DNA of 64,000 nt from Methylobacterium longum (GTDB taxonomy: Bacteria; Pseudomonadota; Alphaproteobacteria; Rhizobiales; Beijerinckiaceae): NCBI RefSeq assembly GCF_022179385.1, contig NZ_BPQS01000007.1, positions 62,001 to 126,000 of the forward strand, written 5' to 3'. A program made the position numbers and the translations under genes. Each line of letters opens with the position of its first letter. Position 1 is the stretch's first letter. Below the pieces are notes generated by a model that saw only the letters and a program-made list of their open reading frames with translations, did not search any database and had not been told where the DNA came from. Shown in pieces: positions 38,887-45,768 of this stretch.

Positions 38887-39300
38887 TCACTTGATAAGGG
38901 CAAGGAGCGCCTTGCCGGCCTTCGAGTTCAGCTCCTTGGCATCCAGGGTACCGTCGCCGTCCGGGTCGGCCATCTTGAAGCGCTCGCCGACCGCCGCGAG
39001 GTACTCCTTCTTGTCGAGGGTGCCGTCGCTGTCCGGATCGGCCCGCTTCACGCCGGCCTGGCTCAGACGACCCTTCAGCTCGCGGGCATCAAGGGTGCCG
39101 TCCGCATCCTTCTCCAGGCGATCGAAGGTAGCCGAGGCCACCGCCTCCACTTCCTTCATGTCGACGGTGCCATCGTTGTCGGTGTCGATCATCTTGACGG
39201 CGCTCGCCCCGCTCACCGGCTTGGCCAGCGCAGCCGGAACCGAGAATGCGGACACGGCGAGGGCTGCCGCGGCGAAACCACTGAGGATACGAAGGGTCAT
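38887..39300 (-). CDS. lanM: Lanmodulin-type EF-hand protein
   Basis: A 137-residue exported protein: signal peptide MTLRILSGFAAAALAVSAFS with cleavage expected after ALA (residue 26), then four EF-hand loops. They are DTDNDGTVDMKE, EKDADGTLDARE, DPDSDGTLDKKE and DPDGDGTLDAKE. Loops 1-2 and 3-4 are separated by only 12 residues and loops 2-3 by 13, exactly the tight spacing of lanmodulin and shorter than in calmodulin. Aspartate at loop position 9, another hallmark, is present in all four. Proline at position 2 occurs only in loops 3 and 4, and loop 2 begins with Glu. Lanmodulin binds rare-earth ions in the periplasm of methylotrophs with XoxF. A GGGAG box precedes the ATG. The gene stands alone. 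Confidence 0.88.
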   Translation of the reverse strand: MTLRILSGFAAAALAVSAFSVPAALAKPVSGASAVKMIDTDNDGTVDMKEVEAVASATFDRLEKDADGTLDARELKGRLSQAGVKRADPDSDGTLDKKEYLAAVGERFKMADPDGDGTLDAKELNSKAGKALLALIK

Positions 39301-39418
39301 TGCCAGATGCTCCCGAAATTTGATGCTTGGTCGTCCTAATCCTAGCGCAGCCATGCTGCAAGTGCGAAATCGCCTGCCCAGGGTCGCGCGTCGTGTTTGG
39401 ATGTTCCGCGCGCAGAAA

Positions 39419-39444
39419 AAGGGGCCGGCGGATGCCGGCCCCTT
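39419..39444 (-). terminator. Rho-independent terminator (minus strand)
   Basis: An 11-base perfect stem (aaggggccggc / gccggcccctt), 4-base loop, followed on the minus strand by TTTTTCTG. It lies 41 bases past the stop of the decayed gene at 39485. Confidence 0.85.
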
Positions 39445-39484
39445 CCTGTAGGGCTAGTCCTCGAAACCGAAGTGGAGCGCCGAA

Positions 39485-39739
39485 TCAGTATCCGTAGCCG
39501 CGGCGGGCCACGGAACGATCCTTGTCGAAGCGGTGACGCCGGTAGTAACACCCTCGTCGCAGGTGCGGACGCAGCGATACTCTTCGCGGCCGACGTCACC
39601 GTCACGCTGGGCGCGGGCATGCAGGTCGACGCGCGGGCCGCCCGGTCCGATGTCGACCTGCGCTGCGCCGCTGCGCCGAAGCCGGGACGACCGTCGGCAC
39701 GGTGGGGGCCAGAACGGCGCCAGCGAGCAGGGTCCTCGT
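39485..39739 (-). pseudogene. Decayed gene for a small secreted protein
   Basis: Pieces of one small exported protein lie in two reading frames on the minus strand. A signal peptide 'RTLLAGAVLAPTVPTVVPAS' is read in one frame; the mature start 'QVDIGPGGPRVDLHARAQRD' and 'EEYRCVRTCDEG' in a second; and a tail 'CYYRRHRFDKDRSVARRG' ending YGY at the stop (39485) in a third shift. The first shift lies at a small duplication, gcgcagcg repeated near 39668-39685. The start codon reads ACG (39737-39739) seven bases after an AGGAG box, so an ATG was probably lost. A good terminator follows. Three lesions make a functional product unlikely unless they are sequencing errors. Confidence 0.65.
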
Positions 39740-39836
39740 GGGACGCTCCTGCGTGCCGTGGCGACCCGACACGTTCTTACGAAGATCGCTCCCGGCCGCC
39801 CCGTCGTCGCTGCCGCGCCCGAGGTATCCCGTGGGA

Positions 39837-41456
39837 TCAGGCGAGTGTCGCCAAGTCCTGAAACCAATGCTGAGCCTGAACATACTCCTTCACTCGTGGT
39901 GACAATGCGTGGGGATTGGTGTCGTGCACCACCCACACCTGCACGGCATCATCGACGACGATCCCGTGGATGCGCGCCAGCAGCCTGTTCTGCTCATCCG
40001 CGTCGAGGCTCGCCTTCACTTGGTCGCAGAGGGCGTCGACCTCGGGATTGCGATAGTGACTCCAGTTCACCCCATTCGGGGCGATCTGCTTCGAATCGTA
40101 GAAGCGCAGGATCGCGTAGAACGGGTCCGAGGTGACGTACGCGATGTTGCCGGCGGTGACGCCCTTGAGGCTCGGATCGGCCGCGCCCTGGCGCCAAGCC
40201 GTGTAGGCGACTTCGAGCTCCACGGTCTTGAACTCGACCTGGATGCCCACCTCGGCCCAGCTCTGCTGCAGAAACTCATTGATCGGGAGCGACAGCATCT
40301 GCCCGGTGCCGCCCGTGGGGATCAGGATCGTGGCCTTGACGGGCTTCTGGACGGAGTAGCCGGCCTGCTCCACGAGCTTGCGGGCCGCGTCGACGTCGGT
40401 CTTGATCTGGAAATTGGGCTTGCCGAACCACGGGCTCGACGCCTGAACCTGCCCGATCGCCGGCTGGGCGAGGCCGCCCATCAGCTCGACGACGCCGGCG
40501 CGGTCGATGGCGAGGTTGGCCGCCTTGCGCAGACGCAGGTCCCGCCAGGGCGAGCCCTCCAGCATCGATAGGTGGTAGTTCCAGACATGGGGCGTGTCGT
40601 TGCCGACGACGCGCATGCCGGCGGCCTTCAGCCGTGGCACCGCGTCGGGCGCGGGCGATTCGATCAGGTCGACGTTGCCGGACAGGAGCGCGTTCACCCG
40701 CGCCAGATCCTCGGGAATGCAGGTGAGCGTGAGTTTGGCGAGCTTCGGGACCCGCTTCGGATTCCAGTACGCGGCGTTCGGTAGGAGTTCGAGGCGCACC
40801 CGCGGGACCAGCTGGCCCATCCGGAACGGCCCGGTGCCGGCCGGCGCGAAGGCGAACTTCGCCCAGTCGCGCCCGACCGCCTCGTACTGTGCGGGCGAGG
40901 AGATCAGGAACCACAGCATCTGGTAGGGGAACAGGCTGTCGGGAGTCTTGGTCGTGACCTGAACGGTCTTGGCGTCGAGCTTCCGGTAGCTCGCCACGCC
41001 GGGCAGGCGCGGGCGGACCTGGGCGGCCTGCCGCTGATCGAAATGCGGTGCCTCCTTGTTCAGCACCTTGTCGAAGTTCCAGATCACCGCGTCGGCATCG
41101 AAGCCGGACCCGTCGTGGAATTTGACGCCCTCGCGCAGGTGGAAGGTCCAGACCTTGGGGTCCGCCGGGTCGCTGGACCAGTCGGTGGCGAGCCCGGGGA
41201 CCATCTTGCCCGGCCGGTCCGCGACGTCGAGTTCCCACGCCACCAGCGGGTCGTAGAGGGTCAGGCCGGTGAACTGGTAGCCGCCGGCGCCCCGGTCCGG
41301 CTGCCCGGTGGTGAGCGGCAGGTCGGTCATCGAGATGCCGTAGGTCAGGCCGCCGGGCGCTGCGCCCTGTGCACCGGCCCGGCCCGGAGCCGCGACCGCG
41401 GCGAGCGCCGCGGCCCCGGCCATCAGGGATCGACGTGTCGGCTTGATCGAGTCCAT
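39837..41456 (-). CDS. ABC transporter substrate-binding protein, family 5
   Basis: A 539-residue periplasmic binding protein of the peptide/nickel type (SBP_bac_5). A Tat-like signal starts 'MDSIKPTRRSLMAGAAALAA'. Family features are 'FTGLTLYDPLVAWELDVADR' , 'WTFHLREGVKFHDGSGFDAD' (the most conserved block), 'GTGPFRMGQLVPRVRLEL' and 'LRKAANLAIDRAGVVELMGG'. Permease and ATPase genes are not adjacent, so it is an orphan binding protein. The substrate may be an oligopeptide, dipeptide or other small molecule; sequence does not say. The ATG at 41456 gives the complete signal; earlier codons do not fit. Confidence 0.9.
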   Translation of the reverse strand: MDSIKPTRRSLMAGAAALAAVAAPGRAGAQGAAPGGLTYGISMTDLPLTTGQPDRGAGGYQFTGLTLYDPLVAWELDVADRPGKMVPGLATDWSSDPADPKVWTFHLREGVKFHDGSGFDADAVIWNFDKVLNKEAPHFDQRQAAQVRPRLPGVASYRKLDAKTVQVTTKTPDSLFPYQMLWFLISSPAQYEAVGRDWAKFAFAPAGTGPFRMGQLVPRVRLELLPNAAYWNPKRVPKLAKLTLTCIPEDLARVNALLSGNVDLIESPAPDAVPRLKAAGMRVVGNDTPHVWNYHLSMLEGSPWRDLRLRKAANLAIDRAGVVELMGGLAQPAIGQVQASSPWFGKPNFQIKTDVDAARKLVEQAGYSVQKPVKATILIPTGGTGQMLSLPINEFLQQSWAEVGIQVEFKTVELEVAYTAWRQGAADPSLKGVTAGNIAYVTSDPFYAILRFYDSKQIAPNGVNWSHYRNPEVDALCDQVKASLDADEQNRLLARIHGIVVDDAVQVWVVHDTNPHALSPRVKEYVQAQHWFQDLATLA

Positions 41457-41590
41457 CGTGTCTCTCGGCTGAGGGCGGATGCGCCGCACGGAGCGGCGCC
41501 CGCCTCTCAGGCGTGCGGCGGCGCTCCCGCGCCGCGAACCCGTGCCGCACACAGAATGATGCACGCATCATGCCGAGCTGGACGGCGGGT

Positions 41591-42652
41591 TCAGGCCTCC
41601 CAGACCTGACCGGGCCGGAGCGCCAGGAACCGCTCGGGCGGCAGGCCCGCGGCCCCGAGTGCCGCCGTCAGGGCCTCGGCGGGTCGCTCGATGCCCTCGT
41701 CGGTGAGCTGGAAGGTGCCCCAGTGATGGCCCAGGGCCTGCTCGGCGCCCAGCAGCGTGAAGGCGTCGACGGCCTCGGCGGGATTGACGTGCTGGGCCCG
41801 CATGAACCAGCGCGGCTCGTAGGCGCCGATCGGCAGCGTCGCCAGCCTCGGAGGCCCGAAGCGGGCTCGGATCTCGCGGAACAGGCCGCCATCGCCGAAG
41901 CCGGTATCGCCGACATGGTAATGCACGCCGCGGGGCGAGGTGATCACGAAGGCGCACCACAGGGCCATGCGCCCGTCGTTGACGCCCCGGGCCGACCAAT
42001 GGTTCGCCGGCGTGAGGTAGACCTGGAGCCCGTCGCCGAGATCGACCGTCTGGCCCCAGTCGCGGGTCTCGACGTGCATCGTGTCGTCGTAGCCGCGCAG
42101 GATGGCGTCGTTGCCCAGGGGCGCCACGATCAGCGGCTGGTGCTGCTGCCAGATCCGCGCGAGGCTCGGCCCGTCGAGATGGTCGTAGTGATTGTGGGTG
42201 ATCAGCACCGCGTCGATGGGCGGAAGATCGGCCGGGGCGATGCCCGGCGGGTTGACGCGCCGGGGCCCGGCGAAGCGGACGGGACTCGCCCGTCTGGCAA
42301 AGACCGGATCGATCAGGATGTTGCGGCCCGCGACCTGCACGAGGTAGCTCGCATGGCCGATGAGCACGACCCGCAGGCCGGCGACGCGCTCGGGCGGATG
42401 GTCCGCTGGATAGGGGCTGGGGGCGCTCTTCGGCCAGGGCTCGCGCTGCCGCTTGGCCTGCCAGCGGAGTACGTCCGGCAGCGACTTGTCGGTGGCCTGA
42501 TCCGGCAGGAAGAACCGCAGGCCGTCGAAATGATCGGAGGTCGGCCCGCTGTAGTACGGGTTCCTGCCGCGCCGATGGGCGGCGTAGCCGACACCACCGA
42601 GAGTCATCACCGTGGCCGCGCTGGCGACCGTAAGCAGGCTGCGCCGTTTCAT
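41591..42652 (-). CDS. Metallo-beta-lactamase-fold hydrolase, NAPE-PLD/UlaG-like
   Basis: A 353-residue exported protein. It starts 'MKRRSLLTVASAATVMTLGG', a Tat- or Sec-type signal. The fold is shown by 'VVLIGHASYLVQVAGRNILI' and the metal motif 'AVLITHNHYDHLDGPSLARI' (HxHxDH), then 'YLTPANHWSARG', 'HYHVGDTGFGDGGLF' and a final histidine in 'GHHWGTFQLTDEG'. This set is typical of the branch that contains N-acyl-phosphatidylethanolamine phospholipase D. Bacterial members are often membrane-associated, with unknown substrates. It is 134 bases upstream of the binding-protein gene on the same strand. Confidence 0.9.
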   Translation of the reverse strand: MKRRSLLTVASAATVMTLGGVGYAAHRRGRNPYYSGPTSDHFDGLRFFLPDQATDKSLPDVLRWQAKRQREPWPKSAPSPYPADHPPERVAGLRVVLIGHASYLVQVAGRNILIDPVFARRASPVRFAGPRRVNPPGIAPADLPPIDAVLITHNHYDHLDGPSLARIWQQHQPLIVAPLGNDAILRGYDDTMHVETRDWGQTVDLGDGLQVYLTPANHWSARGVNDGRMALWCAFVITSPRGVHYHVGDTGFGDGGLFREIRARFGPPRLATLPIGAYEPRWFMRAQHVNPAEAVDAFTLLGAEQALGHHWGTFQLTDEGIERPAEALTAALGAAGLPPERFLALRPGQVWEA

Positions 42653-42772
42653 GGGTGTGAGATGGCCGCAGGCGCGGACCGGTCAAGCTCTCCGGCGGCG
42701 CGGCCGGGCGCCTCAGGGGAGACCCCGGGGAAATTCAGGGACGCCTCAGCAGCGACTGGGCAGCGGGCCCGC

Positions 42773-43009
42773 TCAGTCGACCGCCTCGGCGGCCAGCGAC
42801 AGCCGCGCCCGATAGACGACCTTCCCGACACCGTCGCGCACGCAGGCGACGTAATCCTGACGTTCGACGTCGGGCAGCATGTCGCGGGCGATCGCCGACA
42901 TGATGCGGGTGACCTTGGCGCGCGCGGCCGGCAGGTCCGGAAGATCGAAGCCGACCTCATCGCGGATCGGCTGCAAGCCGTCATGAAGATCGATGAAGAA
43001 GCGAGGCAT
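42773..43009 (-). CDS. DUF6894 small protein
   Basis: A 78-residue soluble protein that starts 'MPRFFIDLHDGLQPIRDEVG', the standard opening of the small DUF6894 family that is abundant in Methylobacterium. It has 'LPDLPAARAKVTRIMSAIAR' in the middle and a single cysteine. No function is established. The ATG at 43009 is preferred because it gives the family start. Confidence 0.8.
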   Translation of the reverse strand: MPRFFIDLHDGLQPIRDEVGFDLPDLPAARAKVTRIMSAIARDMLPDVERQDYVACVRDGVGKVVYRARLSLAAEAVD

Positions 43010-43113
43010 CAGCGCAAATTGTCTCAATGAGAGGTAATGCACCGAAACGATTGATCTCCTATGGTTAACAATGCCTTAAACGACCGGCTTTCGGAACTAC
43101 AGCCGGCGCACTG

Positions 43114-44259
43114 TCAGGAGCGCCAGCGCAGGTCCCGCCGCTCCAGCGGGTTCGTGAAGGACCGCCCGTCGCGCGCCGCTTCCAGCGCCTCGCGCTTCAG
43201 GCGGAAATACCATTGCGAGGGCAGATCGCCCTGGCCGAACAGCACCATGGTGGGCTTTCTATCCAGGCCGGCTTGCGCGTGCTGAAGCACCTCCTGGTCC
43301 TGGGTGAGGAACTGCCGCATCAACGGGCGCGCGACCGGCTTGAGCAGGTTCAGCGCCGGCATGCTCCAGTAGAGGGCGTTGGTAAGAAGGGTCCGGTCGG
43401 CGGTCAGCGGCGTCGCGAAGGTAAAGTTCGCCACGCGCTTCTCGCCCGCGCGGATGCGCTCCAGGCGCACCCCGGGCAGGCGGAACTCGATCTCGACCTC
43501 GGGCACGCCGCCGAGCAGCCGGTAGATCGGCGAACTCGTCGTGGTGGCGTGGCTCGTCATGACGAAGCCGTGCGGCACCGGCTGGAAGGTCTTCACCTTC
43601 TCGCGGAGCTGCTTCGAGGGGCGGAACCACCAGGAATCATGGACGAAGGCGACGTGCCCCGGGTCCACGAGGCTCAGGGTCGTCAGATCGAAGGAGGCCT
43701 CCACCACGAGTTCGACCACGAGCGACCCGGCCGGCTCGAAATCCAGCGCCGGAACCGCCGGCACCTCCCCGGCGGCGGGACCAAGATGTGGGTTCACCCA
43801 GAGGAACCCGGCGCTCTCTCGGACGGGGAAGCGCTGAACCTGGATGCGTGAGAAATCGGCGGCGTCCTGCTCCGACAGTGTCGGAACGTCGCGGCAGCGC
43901 CCGTCCGTCCCGAAGCGCCATCCGTGGAACGGGCACATCAGCGTGTCGCCGTCGAAGCGGCCCTTCGACAGGGCCATGCCGCGATGGGGGCACCGGTCGC
44001 GCAGCGCGAAGGGACTGCCATCCGGGGCGCGCCCGAGCACGATCTGCTCGCCGTTCAGTTCCACGGCCCGCAGCCCCGTGCTCCCGCCGGACCTGCCGCT
44101 GGACTTGCCGAGGCCTCGGGACTGGCCGACGCAGTACCACGCATTGCCGAGCGGCTGGCGCATCGAACCGGGATCGAGGTCAGGTTCCTCGGCGGGGCGC
44201 GGCGGATTCGTGAAGGGCGCGTTCAAGGCGGTTCGGGCTGACCACGGATGGCCCGTCAT
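43114..44259 (-). CDS. Rieske non-heme iron oxygenase, alpha-subunit type
   Basis: A 381-residue oxygenase. The N-terminal Rieske domain has 'RDRCPHRGMALSKGRFDGDT' and 'MCPFHGWRFGTDGRCRDVP', supplying the two Cys-His pairs for the [2Fe-2S] cluster. The catalytic domain has the mononuclear iron site 'SLVDPGHVAFVHDSWW' (D-x2-H-x4-H). The layout fits single-component substrate oxygenases such as the PaO and sterol-acting groups rather than the benzene dioxygenases. Neither ferredoxin nor reductase gene is adjacent. The substrate is unknown. The start is uncertain: ATG codons at 44259 and 44163 are both possible, with weak ribosome-binding sites, and the later one begins just before the Rieske domain. 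Confidence 0.85.
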   Translation of the reverse strand: MTGHPWSARTALNAPFTNPPRPAEEPDLDPGSMRQPLGNAWYCVGQSRGLGKSSGRSGGSTGLRAVELNGEQIVLGRAPDGSPFALRDRCPHRGMALSKGRFDGDTLMCPFHGWRFGTDGRCRDVPTLSEQDAADFSRIQVQRFPVRESAGFLWVNPHLGPAAGEVPAVPALDFEPAGSLVVELVVEASFDLTTLSLVDPGHVAFVHDSWWFRPSKQLREKVKTFQPVPHGFVMTSHATTTSSPIYRLLGGVPEVEIEFRLPGVRLERIRAGEKRVANFTFATPLTADRTLLTNALYWSMPALNLLKPVARPLMRQFLTQDQEVLQHAQAGLDRKPTMVLFGQGDLPSQWYFRLKREALEAARDGRSFTNPLERRDLRWRS

Positions 44260-44324
44260 ACGCCCGGTGCCCGGAGTGGGGAAGCGCGGCACCGAGGGAG
44301 GACAAACGGGCGCAGGCGCGGGGC

Positions 44325-44353
44325 TTCACAAGTCCGGCGCGGCCACCTACCTT
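44325..44353 (+). promoter_or_regulatory. Sigma-70-type promoter of the micropeptide unit
   Basis: TTCACA (44325-44330), a 17-base spacer and TACCTT (44348-44353). The -35 matches five of six consensus bases. Transcription would start about 15-20 bases before the strong Shine-Dalgarno sequence, giving a very short leader. Confidence 0.55.
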
Positions 44354-44388
44354 CGCCTCACCCGCAACGAACGAAAGGAGGTGATCCA

Positions 44389-44460
44389 GTGTCTCATTGT
44401 CATCAGCCGTGTGTCTCGGCTCATCGGACCTGGACCGTCGCCTCCGGCGCGTCGCTCTAA
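44389..44460 (+). CDS. 23-residue micropeptide with full-length Shine-Dalgarno pairing
   Basis: A tiny ORF, GTG to TAA, that encodes 'MSHCHQPCVSAHRTWTVASG' and three more residues. Just before it, 44374-44388 reads AAAGGAGGTGATCCA, fully complementary to the 3' tail of alphaproteobacterial 16S rRNA over 15 bases; the GGAGG core is seven bases from the GTG, the ideal distance. A fitting promoter and a strong terminator frame the unit, so the transcript would be about 180-200 bases. The His-Cys-His and Cys near the N-terminus could bind metal. I know no named family. Its downstream part is itself structured, so it may also act as an RNA. Confidence 0.65.
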   Translation: MSHCHQPCVSAHRTWTVASGASL

Positions 44461-44518
44461 GACGCGTCAGAGACCCGATTTCGGGACAGTTCCGCCGGAC
44501 ACGACGGTTCGGCAATGG

Positions 44519-44552
44519 AAGGGCCACCCACTCGGGTGGCCCTTCGGCTTTT
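44519..44552 (+). terminator. Rho-independent terminator of the micropeptide unit
   Basis: An 11-base perfect stem (aagggccaccc / gggtggccctt), loop actc, then cggctttt. It also faces the end of the coiled-coil gene on the other strand. Confidence 0.85.
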
Positions 44553-44579
44553 CGGGGGTCTCGACGAAGACCGGCGCGC

Positions 44580-45209
44580 TTAGCGCTTCTGCATCTGGAA
44601 CAACGGCTGGGCCAGCGCCTCGGTCCGCGCGCGCCACAGGTCGCGCTCCTCGCGCAGCGCGTCGCGCTCACCCGCCAGGGTAACGGCCTCGGTGCGCAGG
44701 ACGTCGCGCTCGACGCGCACCCGGTCGTGTTCGAGCCGCATCGCCTCGCACTCGGCAAGCAGCCGCGCGCGCTCGGCCTTAAGCGCCTCGCGCTCGGCGC
44801 GGACCTCCTCCTGTTCTGCCCGCAGATCCTCCAGGGAGCCCATCTCCTCGCGGATGTGCTCGCGCAGCGCCCGGATCTCCTGCGCCAGGATCGCCTGCAG
44901 CTCGTCCTTCCGCTCGGCCTCCAGGCGGAGCTTGGCCTTCAGCATCAGGTTCTCGGCCATCAGCTCGGACAGGTCGGCATCCTCGACCGTCTCGTTCTGC
45001 GGCACGGCCGGCTCGACGATCCGCGGCGACCAGCTCGCCTCGGCGGGGCGCGCGCCCTTCGACTCCGGCGACATCTCCGGGGCGCGAGGCTCGCTGCGCG
45101 TCTCGGCCGGGCTGTGCGTCTTCATCGCGGCGAGCCAGTCTCGGAGCGGGCCCGGCGCGGTGCGGGTGCCGGCGTCGATCGGCGGCGTGGAGCGGGCGGG
45201 TTCCGACAT
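44580..45209 (-). CDS. Coiled-coil protein of unknown function
   Basis: A 209-residue soluble protein. The first 100 residues are Pro/Ser/Glu-rich and probably disordered. From about residue 107 to the end it is an almost unbroken coiled coil with dense Glu/Arg/Leu heptads ('AENLMLKAKLRLEAERKDEL', 'EHDRVRVERDVLRTEAVTLA'). No membrane segment or catalytic motif is seen. An AGGA box precedes the ATG at 45209. A structural or scaffolding role is a guess. Confidence 0.75.
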   Translation of the reverse strand: MSEPARSTPPIDAGTRTAPGPLRDWLAAMKTHSPAETRSEPRAPEMSPESKGARPAEASWSPRIVEPAVPQNETVEDADLSELMAENLMLKAKLRLEAERKDELQAILAQEIRALREHIREEMGSLEDLRAEQEEVRAEREALKAERARLLAECEAMRLEHDRVRVERDVLRTEAVTLAGERDALREERDLWRARTEALAQPLFQMQKR

Positions 45210-45342
45210 CGGCGGGCGTCCTGAGCGAATACCCGCCGATGACAATCCGAACATGCTTAACGATCGGTAAAGCCCGACCGCCTCGCGACGCCCCATCGCA
45301 GGTTCGCCCCGGGGCACTAAGGCGAAGCGCGGGTGCGCAAAA

Positions 45343-45371
45343 TTGACTTTCCCGCATATCGCGGCTACGCC
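45343..45371 (+). promoter_or_regulatory. Candidate promoter upstream of the ffh gene group
   Basis: TTGACT (45343-45348), a 17-base spacer and TACGCC (45366-45371). The -35 is good and the -10 poor. It lies in the 313-base gap 45210-45522, which otherwise shows nothing I can name apart from a G+C-rich hairpin near 45450-45480 (gcgcgccctcgggcgcg). Confidence 0.4.
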
Positions 45372-45522
45372 CCGCCCTCCCGATCCGTAGCAGATCGACC
45401 CGTGCCAAGCCGACCGGCCCCGTGAGGCCGGAGGTCAACGCCCGACAGCGCGTGCGCGCCCTCGGGCGCGATGGGCGTTGGGCCGCGCCGCCGCGACGGG
45501 ATCCGCCGGCCGAGGCACCCGC

Positions 45523-45753
45523 ATGACGCGAGATCAGCAAGCGTTGCAGCACGAGTTGCACATCGAGGACGCGATCAACGAGACCTGCCCGTGGTCGGGC
45601 AAGCCGATCTCGGCCGACGCGCTGACGCTCTACAGCGGCGCCGTGGTCGGCTTCTGCAACCCGGATTGCCGGGACAAGTTCGCGAGCGCCCTGCGCAGCT
45701 TCGAGGCCGCCCTCCAGGCGCGCCGCGTCGAGCGCTCCGGCCTCGAACAGTAA
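45523..45753 (+). CDS. YHS-like cysteine-containing small protein
   Basis: A 76-residue protein with 'NETCPWSGKPISADALTLYS' and 'VVGFCNPDCRDKFASALRSF'. The arrangement C-P-x-S-G-K-P then G-F-C-N-x-x-C-R-D-K-F resembles YHS domains, which bind metals through cysteines. It ends 15 bases before ffh and is likely co-transcribed with it. The function is unknown. The ATG at 45523 gives the best start; an upstream in-frame start at 45478 adds an unrelated Arg/Gly stretch. Confidence 0.75.
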   Translation: MTRDQQALQHELHIEDAINETCPWSGKPISADALTLYSGAVVGFCNPDCRDKFASALRSFEAALQARRVERSGLEQ

Positions 45754-45768
45754 GCGCGGGTCCAGACC

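Noticed and set aside
39602..39883. A 93-codon minus-strand ORF covering the decayed secreted-protein gene
   Set aside because: Only its middle (the signal peptide) looks like protein. The part before it overlaps the end of the upstream binding-protein gene and the part after it is out of frame with the mature sequence.
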